Below are positions 33,502 through 43,105 of a DNA stretch of 64,000 nt, one piece after another (position 1 is the stretch's first letter; every line of letters begins with the position of its first letter). The translations under genes were made by a program, and so were the position numbers. This DNA is from Laguncularia racemosa (lineage: Eukaryota; Streptophyta; Magnoliopsida; Myrtales; Combretaceae). The notes below the pieces were generated by a model, which was not told where the DNA came from, did not search any database, and worked only from the letters and a program-made list of their open reading frames with translations. The stretch spans positions 434,001-498,000 of the forward strand of contig JBBMOL010000204.1 in the NCBI GenBank assembly GCA_037954665.1, read 5' to 3'.

Positions 33502-34973
33502 TTGAGGTTTAAGAGAAGGGATTTTGCAATTTGGAATTTGGAAATTAGGGGTTGTTGAATTATCACATTGATTCAAATTGTGAAGTGGAGTTGCGTTTTT
33601 ATTCCTTGTATTGTTGAAGTATTATCTTGTTGTTTAGTTGTTGTACACTTGGAGGTTTGAACACTCTTAGCTTCCTTTGATTATTGGTCGTGATTGTGTA
33701 GTAATTCTGAAGCAAACCATGAAGGATTGAGAGTAGTGTTCAATTAGTGAAGTGGATTTATGTTGTGTACATTTTTCGGAAAAGTGGAGGAGTAACACTT
33801 GTATTTTCATATTTGAATTTAGAATTGAAGTGTTAATTAAGAAGCCAATTTGAAATTTCAAAACACACATTAAGTCATTGTTTAATTGTGTGTCATTTGA
33901 ATTTGAAATAGCTTCTTACCATTTGTGGAATTGTGTACTTATTGAACTCTTTTTTGAATTTGAAAGTGAGCTGCCTTATCTTGTATAGAAGTTGCGGTTT
34001 TGGTTGTAGTTTGTGGAAGTAAAAGTGTGCCATGGCTTGAAGAGTGTATTTGGTGTTATATCCTTGTTAATTTAGTAAAGGTTGTATACATTTCGTGTTG
34101 GTTATTGTATGTGTTGTCAAGAACATTGTGGTAGTGGCGTGAAGCATTGTGAACCGTAAGCATAAGAGATTTTTGTGTAGTGGTGAATGGCGTGTTCTGA
34201 ATGTGTTTAATTGCTACCAATTGTGTATTTAAGTAGTATGAAGCCAAGGCAAGAAAAAGGAAAGTGAATGGTAGCATTTGAATTCAAACACATCCATTAA
34301 TTTGAAGTAGTTATTAAGTAGCATTAAGGATTCTTGTTTGAGTTTGAATTGTCTTACCTTTTATAGAGAAGGTTGCAATTAGTGGAATTATTTGAATTGT
34401 TGCTTGCTGCCTTTGTTGTGAAGTTTCGGTGTAAGAGGTTGCAACAAGAAGTGTTATGTGTGTTTAGGCAAGGAAGTGATACATTTGAAGTATTATTATT
34501 GTTGCTAAAAGTGAGTACATTGTATGTGTATGTAGAGTAAGTTGCGGGTTGATAACTTATGTGGAAGTGGAGAAGTGCACCATGACTTGAAGGTGTATAT
34601 GTGTGGTGTTGTATTTTTGTAAAGTTAGTGAAGGGTGTGTGTGTATTTTTGGCATGGTTTTGTGTGTGTTGATTAGAGAATTGTTGCTAGTGGCATGATT
34701 GGTGGTGGAACCATGAGCAAAGGATTTTTGTGACGGTGGAGTTGTGCATTTGTGCTTGTGTCAAGGTGCTACAATTTGTGATTTATTATAGTGTGAAACC
34801 TTAACAAGAAAGGAAGGTTTTAGTAGTAGAATTTAAAATTCAAACAAGTTATTAAAGTGTGAAAGTAATTGAACTAGTTACTTAAACACTTGTAGTTGAA
34901 TTTAATTCTATCTACTTGAAAGTAGTTGAGTGTACTTCACTTGTAGCTTGGTTGTGTACTTGAACGTAGAAGT
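33502..34973 (+). repeat. Leader with ~550-bp tandem duplication
   Basis: The leader is G/T-rich with almost no coding signal. Words recur at an offset of about 550 bases: GCCATGGCTTGAAG (34029) / ACCATGACTTGAAG (34578), and CAAGAAAAAGGAAAG near 34251 / CAAGAAAGGAAGG near 34806. So the region 33960-34300 is repeated, imperfectly, at 34510-34860. Confidence 0.65.
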
Positions 34974-35079
34974 GTGAGGATAATTATTGTGTTGTTAGGT
35001 TTGAACACAATCATGTCTAGTGAGATGTTTCATTATACTAATGTATTGCACCGAACATTGACTACATTTGCTACTAAGG

Positions 35080-35487
35080 ATGAAGAACAAAGGGAAAACT
35101 CGTTCCATAACTCTTGTAGGGTACAAGGAAATTTATGTGTCTGTATAGTTGATGGTGGTAGTTGTACCAATGTGGTAGCAGCATCGTTAGTATTGAAACT
35201 AAAACTTACTACTACTTCACATCCTAAACCATATAAATTGCATTAGTTGAATGATCAAGATGGTTTTTATGAGACCTAAAGGGCTAGGTACCCTTTAGTA
35301 TAGGGGATAAATATTGTGATAAACTTGAATGTGATATTATTCCTATGTGTACATCCCACATATTGCTTGGCAGGCCTTGGTTATATGATAGGAGGGTCTT
35401 ACATGATGGCTTCAGGAATACTTATGTATTCTAGAAGGACGGAAAATGAATTATTCTAAATCCGATATCGCCTTTAGAGGTTTAAAG
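35080..35487 (+). pseudogene. CRM-like gag-protease remnant
   Basis: The protease active site CIVDGGSCTNVVAASLVLKL and TSHPKPYKLH (35137-35243) match the protease of the full element at 7830-7740 (DGGSCTNVVSNFIVERLGLK). After stops and a frameshift, CDIIPMCTSHILLGRPWLYD and VLHDGFRNTYVF follow (35330-35430), again matching. The catalytic Asp is kept, but stops make it dead. Gag proper is nearly gone. Confidence 0.85.
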
Positions 35488-35560
35488 GGTTTAGCAACAA
35501 ATCAGTAGACCATCAGTGGGCTATGAGTAGTTAAACCAACCCTTAGAGCACAAAATTTGT

Positions 35561-35836
35561 TAGTCATAGATGTACCAACCTTTAGAGGATCTTGACGATC
35601 AGAGTCAAATGAGCAGATCACCAGAGGACAAAACTGTTCAAGGGAAATTGTGTTCACCTTTAGAGATATTAAAGGCTTATGAGCAGTTGAGTAAACCTTC
35701 AGGTGATACCGAGGGTCAGAGTGATATGAGCATATCACTAGATGGCCAGACTGTTCAGAGACATTTGTGTCCATCATCAGAGGTTTCCAAGGGCCATGAG
35801 TGGTTGAGCCAACTACTAGAGGGCCATGAGGGTTAG
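35561..35836 (+). pseudogene. Repeated Ser/Gln/Glu-rich peptide region
   Basis: An open frame shows two copies of a ~40-residue unit: DDQSQMSRSPEDKTVQGKLC and then EGQSDMSISLDGQTVQRHLC, each followed by SP(L/S)E and a K-x-(Y/H)E segment. It stands where the full element has RT to integrase. I do not recognise it; it could be an expanded tandem repeat created inside the element or captured sequence. Confidence 0.6.
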
Positions 35837-35875
35837 CGCCATACAAATGAGTTAGAAAAGGAGGAAACAATATCA

Positions 35876-36259
35876 ATGGAATGGGTTGAGATAGGGGATA
35901 CCTTAGTGGATAATGGGTCATTATTTGTGTTGCAGATGAGATACATCTTGGAAATGGAGGAGAGAAAACAATCATCCCCTGTAGTATTTCAGATATTAGG
36001 ATTCTACAAAGATACTTCTTCATATGGATTGCTAGGAGAAAACAAAGTCTCTACTGCATTTGATTTGCCAGATTTGAGGACAAATCTTTTTGAGGCCCGA
36101 GGAGATAATAGGAATCAAAATCCGATAAGACTTATCATTAGGGTAAGAACTAAAGGATTTCGAATCTTGGCAATGAGGGCCCATTTTAAGCAAATCGACC
36201 TTGGAATTATTTGTTTACTAACCTCTTTTATCTTATTCATGTATTATACATTCCAATAG
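35876..36259 (+). pseudogene. CRM-like pol C-terminus running into the 3' LTR
   Basis: The frame contains VSTAFDLPDLRTNLFEARGD (36050-36108), matching VSATFNVTDL...DLRTNPFQEEGND of the full element, and then crosses into the LTR (IIRVRTKGFRILAMRAHFKQ). Integrase catalytic parts are missing. It proves that the deletion removed the middle of pol and kept the end required for the PPT and LTR junction. Confidence 0.85.
36092..36105 (+). other. Polypurine tract before the 3' LTR
   Basis: gaggcccgaggaga, ending right before TAATAGGAATC (LTR start with TG changed to TA). It includes three pyrimidines, so it is weaker than the tract of the full element. Confidence 0.65.
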
Positions 36260-37329
36260 GCACACTTATCATATTTTACAGGGCGATGGACAAACTCATT
36301 AAGACTTAACTTATGGGTTATCCATAGACTAACCTAAACCTACGATGAGTTAGCCTGATGAATCCTATGGAAGAGTGAGCATAATGGAGACTATTTTTAT
36401 TTGTGATTATTTCTTTGGACTATTTATGTGTAAGCTTTTGGAACACTTTTTATTTGGTTGTAATTGAGTTTTAGGACCGGCTATCCTAAAAGTGGCATAG
36501 TTGTAATTTTGTGGACTTTTTAACCTTAAAGGGAGCAAATATAAATACTTGCTTAAGTAGAGTTTTGAGGAGCTTTTGAAGCCATTTTTCATATTAGACA
36601 CCTTCACTTTACGTGAGAGAGCTTAGGGTTTTCCCTAGTTCAATTTCCCCTTATCAATTTCAATCCCAAAAATTGAGATTGTGGCGATTGCAACACTTGA
36701 AATTGTGAGTCATATCAATTTCATTTTGTTGTGATTTCTTTTCTTCTCTAGTGTGTAATATCTAAGGTTGAATTGGAATATTTCTTGGACAGAATTTGAT
36801 TGCATTTGTAATCATTTCATGATGTTATAAGATTGATTGGTTTTAGCACTTGTTATTACCATCAAATTTTCTTTACACTTTGTGGCGTGGAATTTTCCTT
36901 ATAGTGAGGAGGGTCACGGCTTTAATTTGTGTATTGTTGATTGGAATTCTCTTGGAAATTAAGTTGGTTAGTTAATTCAATTGAGACTTATCATCTTTGT
37001 GGTTTTCATCTCCTTGATTTTATCATTCGGATTATCTTCCATCAATTAGGGTTCACGCAAATTGTCTCACTTTTGAACCGAATTTGATCTTGTCTTTTGA
37101 GGTTGATATTTGGGTTGTTTTTTATTGTACTTAATCCCCTTTTTAAGCACATCATCTTTTGGTATCAGAGCATCATCATACTTGAAATTAAGATTGATCA
37201 CACCATTGTTTAAGAATTGGTTCATAAATAGTGAGGATTTGCGCCATTTGATTACTAGTTTGATTGACATTGTTTGATTGTCTTTCAAATTGGTTTTGCA
37301 TGTGCTTATTCTTGGTTTTAGGCACATTA
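36106..37329 (+). mobile_element. 3' LTR of the non-autonomous CRM-like element
   Basis: Matches 32262-33484. Fossil PBS at 37160-37171. Ends GGCACATTA, followed by the target duplication GGAAG. Confidence 0.9.
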
Positions 37330-37420
37330 GGAAGTGCTCTTTGGACTTGCAACCCTAAGAGAGGGATAACTAGAAAAGTGCCTCATTGTGGACTAACTAA
37401 CCGATAGTAGGAATAAATTC
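37330..37420 (-). repeat. Tandem array of ~80-bp units (right part)
   Basis: GGAAGTGCTC, ACTTGCAACCCTAAGAGAG, ACTAGAAAAGTGCC and GACTAACTAACCGATAGTA resume the array cut at 32261. One recognisable unit remains, ending at 37414. Confidence 0.85.
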
Positions 37421-39253
37421 CTAAGTGAAAATCTTATTTTTCTAGTAACAGTTAAGAGTATCTAAATTTAGGATGACTTAAAACTTTTGAACAAATGATA
37501 ACTAAAATTTTCCTAAAAAATTTCAAGACAAATGCTCTTCTAAACTTAAGGATAAGGTAACAAGGTATTAAAATATTTTCTAGCAAACTTTGAAAATTTT
37601 CTCTTTCTTCTTAAAACATCTAAAAGTATTATTTTTTTATTATTATTTTTAAGACATTGCTAACAAGTAAAGAGTCAGACAAGACTCCTAAAAAAATACA
37701 AATAAATGGTAGGCCCACCCTACTTACTCTTTTACCTCATTTTGCTTGGAAGATTTGGTATAATTTTGGAAAAAGTAGTTTCTTGGCTTAATCAATCATC
37801 TCTTGAGGAGTTCCTTGCAATTAAAACTTATATCTCCTTCTTAGGGCCATCAATATTTAAGATTTTGGCGAAACAACACCAATGAGGAATGACTTTAAAT
37901 TCCCTCATTCTATTTAGAAATAGATATCTCATTCTCAATTGGTTTAATCTAAGATGACTTCCTCATAATTTATCAGTTTAGATGTTACTCTTGACTTTAA
38001 TTCCAAAACTTATGGTCTTTCTTGTAAGTAATATGCTTTGATCAATTTTTTAGGCTTTTTTTAGGACTTGTAATGCAATATACGCTCTTGGTTATTGGTT
38101 TTAGAAAAGTATTAATGTTAAGGTCTATTTTGAAAGAATCATCATTTCAACCTAGGTTTATAAGTCAAGAAACCTTGAGAAAAACTAGAATAGTATTTAC
38201 CTCAAGCCCAACAAGTTTTACTTAGGATAGATAAATTATTTTCAATGATCTGGAAAAGTCTTTAGAGAAGGTGGGTATATGTTTGGATTCCTGTATTTTC
38301 TCCTAGTGTTTTCAAGTATTGTTAGGTTTACTTTTTATTATGTATAGGTTTAACTTCATTTTTGGCCTTTTCTCATTTTTTTCTTCAGTCGTTCATTTTC
38401 TTTTTCCATCTTTTTTTTTTCTTTTAGGCCTAACAGTGATTAGCTCTTGTGGGTCATGTGTGGTTTTTCAGGATGTGAACTTTTTCTTCATCTCAAAAGA
38501 AATAAATTATCTTTGAATTGTTGCAACTAGGGCAAGCACTATTTAGTTAATGCCCTTTTTTTTTCTTGATTGATGTCCTTACCTTCCTAATCTTTCCATT
38601 ATGGGGTGGTTCTAGTAGGGTTAAATTTTGAAACTCTTCTTATATAAGCTCAAACGGGGTTGGCAAAGAATTATTGTGTTTAAGGTAGCAAAAATGAATA
38701 CCTAACATTATTTTGATTAACGTATCAAATTTAAGATAGACCTCCTTTAAGGAATTAATCCAAAACCTCACATTAATAACACTTAACTCTCAAGTGTTTA
38801 AGAGTTAGTGTCTAGGATGTGATTTGCCTCTTGTCATCCTAAACCACTTGAACAAATGATATATCTTTCCATTTTAATAAATTTGCTCATATTTACCAAG
38901 TCTTGTGATGTCTTTTGGAGTTATGTGCCCCTATCAACTTGAACAAGTGATTTAGTCTTAATTTGGCTCTCTTAGGAATTTAGTTACCCAAGACTTAGCT
39001 AGTTATAATAGTCTTCTTTATGCCCTCGTCGATAATTGACCATAACCACTTCAAAAGTGTGCCCCAAAAATTAATTGTCTTTGTGTCTAGTTGATATAAC
39101 TCCTAATGGAGAGAAAGTTCAAGTGTAGCCCCTAAGATTGAAGGGGGTTAGAAGGCTTTGTGTTTTGAGACTAAAGCAACATATGAGGAGACCTTTTCAA
39201 GTGAATGGATTTTTATGTTTAAGGTCTTTCAAGTTGAAAGCAAGCTATATAGG
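37421..39253 (-). other. Interior of the Tat/Ogre relic, no coding signal
   Basis: About 1.8 kb without a recognisable domain on either strand; T-rich plus-strand frames (38319-38516) are composition artefacts. By position it belongs to the 3' region of the Tat/Ogre relic. Confidence 0.45.
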
Positions 39254-40621
39254 TGATAAGTCGCAAAATACCCTTATCTAGAGTAATGAAATTGTGCTTT
39301 ATTATTGAATTTTTAGATAATTTGTTGAAGAAAAGGATGCTTAATGGAATGAATGTCAATTTCAGGATTTTCTAGAGTATTTTGGAGCTAAGGGAAGGAG
39401 TTTTGAAGAGTCGGATCAAGTTTGGAAGGAATTAGATACAATACATGTGAAGAAAAGAATTCTGGAAAGTACACAAGCGACATACACGCCCATGTACTTT
39501 GCTTGTGTATCTAAGTTTTGCTGCTGTGCAACGATGTTTCAAATACACGACCAATGTACACTCCCATGTACTTACTCGTGTATATTCACATAAGGACGCT
39601 TGGAAGAAAGCACGAGATACACGAACGAGATACACTACTCGTGTATCTGCTCGTGTATGTATCCAACCCGGGTACATGTATAAATAGACCATTAGTTGCC
39701 CTAGAGAGGAGGTTACGAATTTTGTACTTGCTCTGACTCTCATAATAGCAGGGGAAAGAAGATTCCGTCAATTCAAAAGGAGATTGAAAACCCACGAAGA
39801 AGAAGATTCTATCTTTAAGGGCTGTGACTATGAATTTTATTTATTCTTCCAGTAATTGTATTTCGTTTGTCCAATTTATGGAGGAGTAGACTCTAAATCT
39901 AGATTTTATTCGAAACTTCTCTGTCATGTGATGAAGATTCGGTTTTTAATGCGAAGTTTTGACTTTCTTATGATTAATTGCATGCCCTTCAATTGTTTCT
40001 TAGATTCATAGATCCGGAATATGAATTTATGCATGATATCATATTAGTTAATTGAGAAATTGCTCTTATTATTAGATTTAATGCAATTAATGAGATTTGA
40101 TTGTTCTTCTAGAGATAAGAAACAAGAGTCTTCTATTTACATCGATTATTTTGATGCGAATTCATGTGCTTTATGCAATTCTAGGTTGCTATTAATTAAG
40201 GAGAGATCCTATTTGATAAACCTAGAATTAGATAGGTTAATATACTTGAGAAAGTAGTTAACTTAACTAGAGAATTCGACAGTATAAGAAGTCAATTACG
40301 CCAATCTTCATAAATCTAATGAATTACATGATAGAGAAGGAGTAGAATAAGATCCAGGTTGCTTTTGTTAATTGATAAATCTTCCGAACCATTGTTGTTA
40401 GTGAGTTATTAGTTTTAAGATTAGAGTAATTAAGTTTCAACCAACATATTTAAGCGTTGGTTAGATAATAGGAACGGAGTTAGTACTAGTAGTTGGTGTA
40501 TCTCTATGGGACGACCCTGTACTTAACACTATATTACGTCCACGGTAGGTATACTTACCTATTGCAACGTAGTTAGAATTAGGAACAGGCATTATAAATA
40601 TTAAAACTACGATTGGTAACA
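39254..40621 (+). mobile_element. Probable solo LTR of another Ty3/gypsy element
   Basis: Starts TGATAAGTCGCAAAATACCC, a start typical of Athila/Tat-type LTRs, and ends GATTGGTAACA after CTATGGGACGACCCTGTACT and CTATTGCAACG, sequence I know from the 3' ends of plant gypsy LTRs. A TATA-like word (TATAAATAG, 39678-39686) lies inside. No partner LTR or interior is in the window. No clean target duplication (ATAGG left, GTTAA right), so edges may be off by some bases. Confidence 0.5.
39470..39665. repeat. Cluster of TACACG / CGTGTA words
   Basis: Within the candidate solo LTR, CGTGTA, TACACG and GTGTATC recur about a dozen times in 200 bases and are mutually inverted. They produce the Arg/Tyr/Thr-rich shadow frames seen here on both strands. 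Confidence 0.7.
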
Positions 40622-40999
40622 GTTAATAAGTCTTTGGTTTTATGCAAAAAGTAAGTGATTGTAAGCTTTGGGTTGAGCTAACCGTTTAAAAGCAACTTTT
40701 AAGACCTTGAAAGGATCTCTTATTATTAGCAACTCTTCAATTTTCTTGCCTTTGTTCTTTTCATTATTATTTTTTAGTAAATATGCAGACAAGATGCTCA
40801 CATGGATGCAATTTGATAATTGAATAATAGTGCAGCAATTTTATTAAATAAGATTGTCAAATCTAACTGTAGATTTATTGAAATTCCAAGGCTACAAACC
40901 ATTAGTTTAATTATCTAAAATAATTCAAATTCTTAACAACTAGTTCTTAAAAAAAAAATCTATTTGAAATAGTCTTCGAATCTTGCTAAGATGGGTACC

Positions 41000-42250
41000 G
41001 GCTTGCTCCATTAGCAAGTCATGAACTCTCTTTTCTAACATCCTTAGCCGGTTCTCTAAAATCTTACATAATCTTGTGAAGCTTCAAATTTCTCCTTCCA
41101 AATTACCACCCTCCTTTCCATATCCAAACGTTAGATCTTTGCCCGGGCTATAACCACATCCATATAAGCCTTCAATTCTAAGGTTGGGTTTTCTAACATA
41201 GGTTCTAGTATACTTAGAGCTTGGTACTCAACTTACCCTATCTTGTGCAGGAAGTCCATAATGAATTCCTCAATGACTCTGAAATCCCCCACTCATCCAT
41301 CCAAGTTTCCTACATCTGCAATGGGGCTCAAGATTCTTATATCCTAAATGGCATTGATGGCTTGTACCTTGTTCACTTTGAAGGCTAAGGGAATGTTCAA
41401 ATTTTGATAATCAAGTGTAATTGAATCTAATGGGGGCTTATAAGTAATATCTTGGATAGGTCCCATCTGTCTAACCACGTAAACTAGGAAATAGCCAGTG
41501 TATCCAGTAATACCTATTAGTGGGACAACAGCGAAATTAGTGCATCCCAAAATAGCTTGTGTGTATCAATTCCACCTAGTAGTCCACAATATGTCCTCAG
41601 CGTAAACCTTCTACACGATCTCCATCCATTGGTGAATCTAAACTCCTTCTAGCAACTACATCTTAGTTACAAAGTAGTCTACCAGGTCAACTTATGAAGC
41701 TAAAGATCTTCTGACGAGATCCAATCCAAAACTTTTAGTATGACTAGCAAACCATACTATTAACAATGCTGGACAACCTTTGAATTTTCCCTTCCCTCTT
41801 TCTTTCAGAAATCTCAAAGATCGGATATGTTAAGCAAGTAAGGCCAAGATGTAGGACTGACCTGATAGGAATTGAGTTACTAATTCCACTACCCTAAAAT
41901 GGACATGCAAAACTCCTATCGGAAATAAGATACTAACAAAAACTGCCTAGATGTTGGCATTGACCCGATTTTGCTCCCAAGTCGGTTGATCTCCTACAAA
42001 AGTCTCTTGATCAGTTTGGTTGTCTACAATTGTTCCAAACCAGTTTCTAAGGGTTGAGATTCTTATGGACTTTCCATTACATTGAGTAAGGGCTCGAGTA
42101 ACTTTTGACTTTCTACCCCCCAAAAGCTTGTAGAAGGTGCTTGCCAGGTTAGCTTGTAGATCTAGAATTGTGATTCCTTAAGAACAGGGAGGAGCTTGTA
42201 GCAGTTAGGAATACTCTTTAATGGTTGGAGATAAGGTGTGTGGGCCAAAG
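41000..42250 (-). pseudogene. Tat/Ogre-like gag relic
   Basis: The minus strand carries a decayed reading: KREGKFKGCPALLIVWFASH near 41800, EDILWTTRWN near 41590, then VVPLIGITGYTGYFLVYVVR and QMGPIQDI (41530-41450), then MERRVVIWKEKF near 41120. The order (R-x-EG-x-F-x-GC-x-x-LL-x-VW, WxxxW, PLIGIxGxxGY, RQ) resembles the gag-like domain of Ogre/Tat elements (named DUF7745 in some databases), recalled from family knowledge. Many stops interrupt it. It reads away from the PBS at 43079-43099, as a gag should. Confidence 0.55.
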
Positions 42251-43078
42251 CTAAATGTCGCTAATTTTAGATCCCAAAAGTAAGTTAGGGCCCTCATGAT
42301 GTCCCAGTTATATTGGACCCTGAGGAGTGAGAGGATTAGCCCCACATTGGCCTTGATGGTTTCTTGTTGCTCTGAGTTAAACTGTTGAAACTAGTTAGAA
42401 AGTGCAAGCATAGAAGGTAAGGGCTGGTTGACATAAATTTGGCTGATGCAGACATGGTTGTTGCTTAACCCAGAGTTGGTCATTCCTTCGTAATACATAA
42501 AATAAGACTTTTACAAAGCAAAAAGAAAGGAGACAAAAATACATATACAATGAAAAAAGCTTTATATAATCTGGAAAATCAATAAGTTTGCATTTTATTA
42601 AAGCTGCACTATTTTTCAATCATGCGTAGATGACATGAATACAATTTGGATGGGTTCTAAAGGTCCTCAAGCTCTGTGGTCTCCCTCATTTCTATGGTAG
42701 TGGGTTTTGGGCCATATCGAAGCAAGAGTGGGGAAGCCTAATTGGCCTTGAGAGGTGGTTACCCCACTGCACTCAAAACTTATACAATGACTCCCTATCC
42801 TAAGGTCCTAAATGGCTTAGGTCTGACCGTATCTAACACACATATATGTATGACAACAACTTGCCTAAAAGATTTTTACTACGCTTGATGAGCCTAGTGC
42901 TATTTCATCTATATCATGAAGCCCAATTTGTCTACGTAAAAGAGAACTATTCATACAAGAAATATACATAAGCGATTTAAAAGAAAATAATATGTGCTGA
43001 AATAATTTATAAGAAGCTCTTTTTTTTTTTTTTTTTTTGAAGAAGAAGATAAAAAGTGGCTAGCCCACTAAAGAATTA
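42251..43078 (-). other. 5' leader of the Tat/Ogre relic
   Basis: Between PBS and gag relic. No convincing frame; a T18 run at 43021-43038. Confidence 0.45.
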
Positions 43079-43099
43079 GGTTCCAAGTGGAGTTGCCAA
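43079..43099 (-). other. Primer binding site of the Tat/Ogre relic (Arg-tRNA-like)
   Basis: Element strand TTGGCAACTCCACTTGGAAC, close to the TTGGCGACTCCACTGGGGA type seen in Tat/Ogre elements, six bases from the LTR edge. The main difference is one transition in the CG and a short change at the end. Confidence 0.65.
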
Positions 43100-43105
43100 T
43101 TCTAT

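Larger units (their letters stand above)
32262..37329 (+). mobile_element. Non-autonomous CRM-like element with exact target duplication
   Basis: LTRs 32262-33484 and 36106-37329 (about 1.22 kb each) flank a 2.6-kb interior. GGAAG lies on both sides (32257-32261, 37330-37334), and this word is itself the start of an ~80-bp array unit, so the insertion split the array. The interior keeps a long leader, a short gag-protease relic, a two-fold repeated peptide region, and the pol C-terminus; RT, RNase H and integrase are absent. It must have moved with proteins from a full CRM-like element. The right LTR has TA for TG at its start and TA for CA at its end, both explained by transitions. Confidence 0.9.

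Noticed and set aside
39432..39795. Arg/Tyr/Thr-rich frames on both strands
   Set aside because: They arise from the inverted TACACG/CGTGTA words; frames appear on both strands at once.
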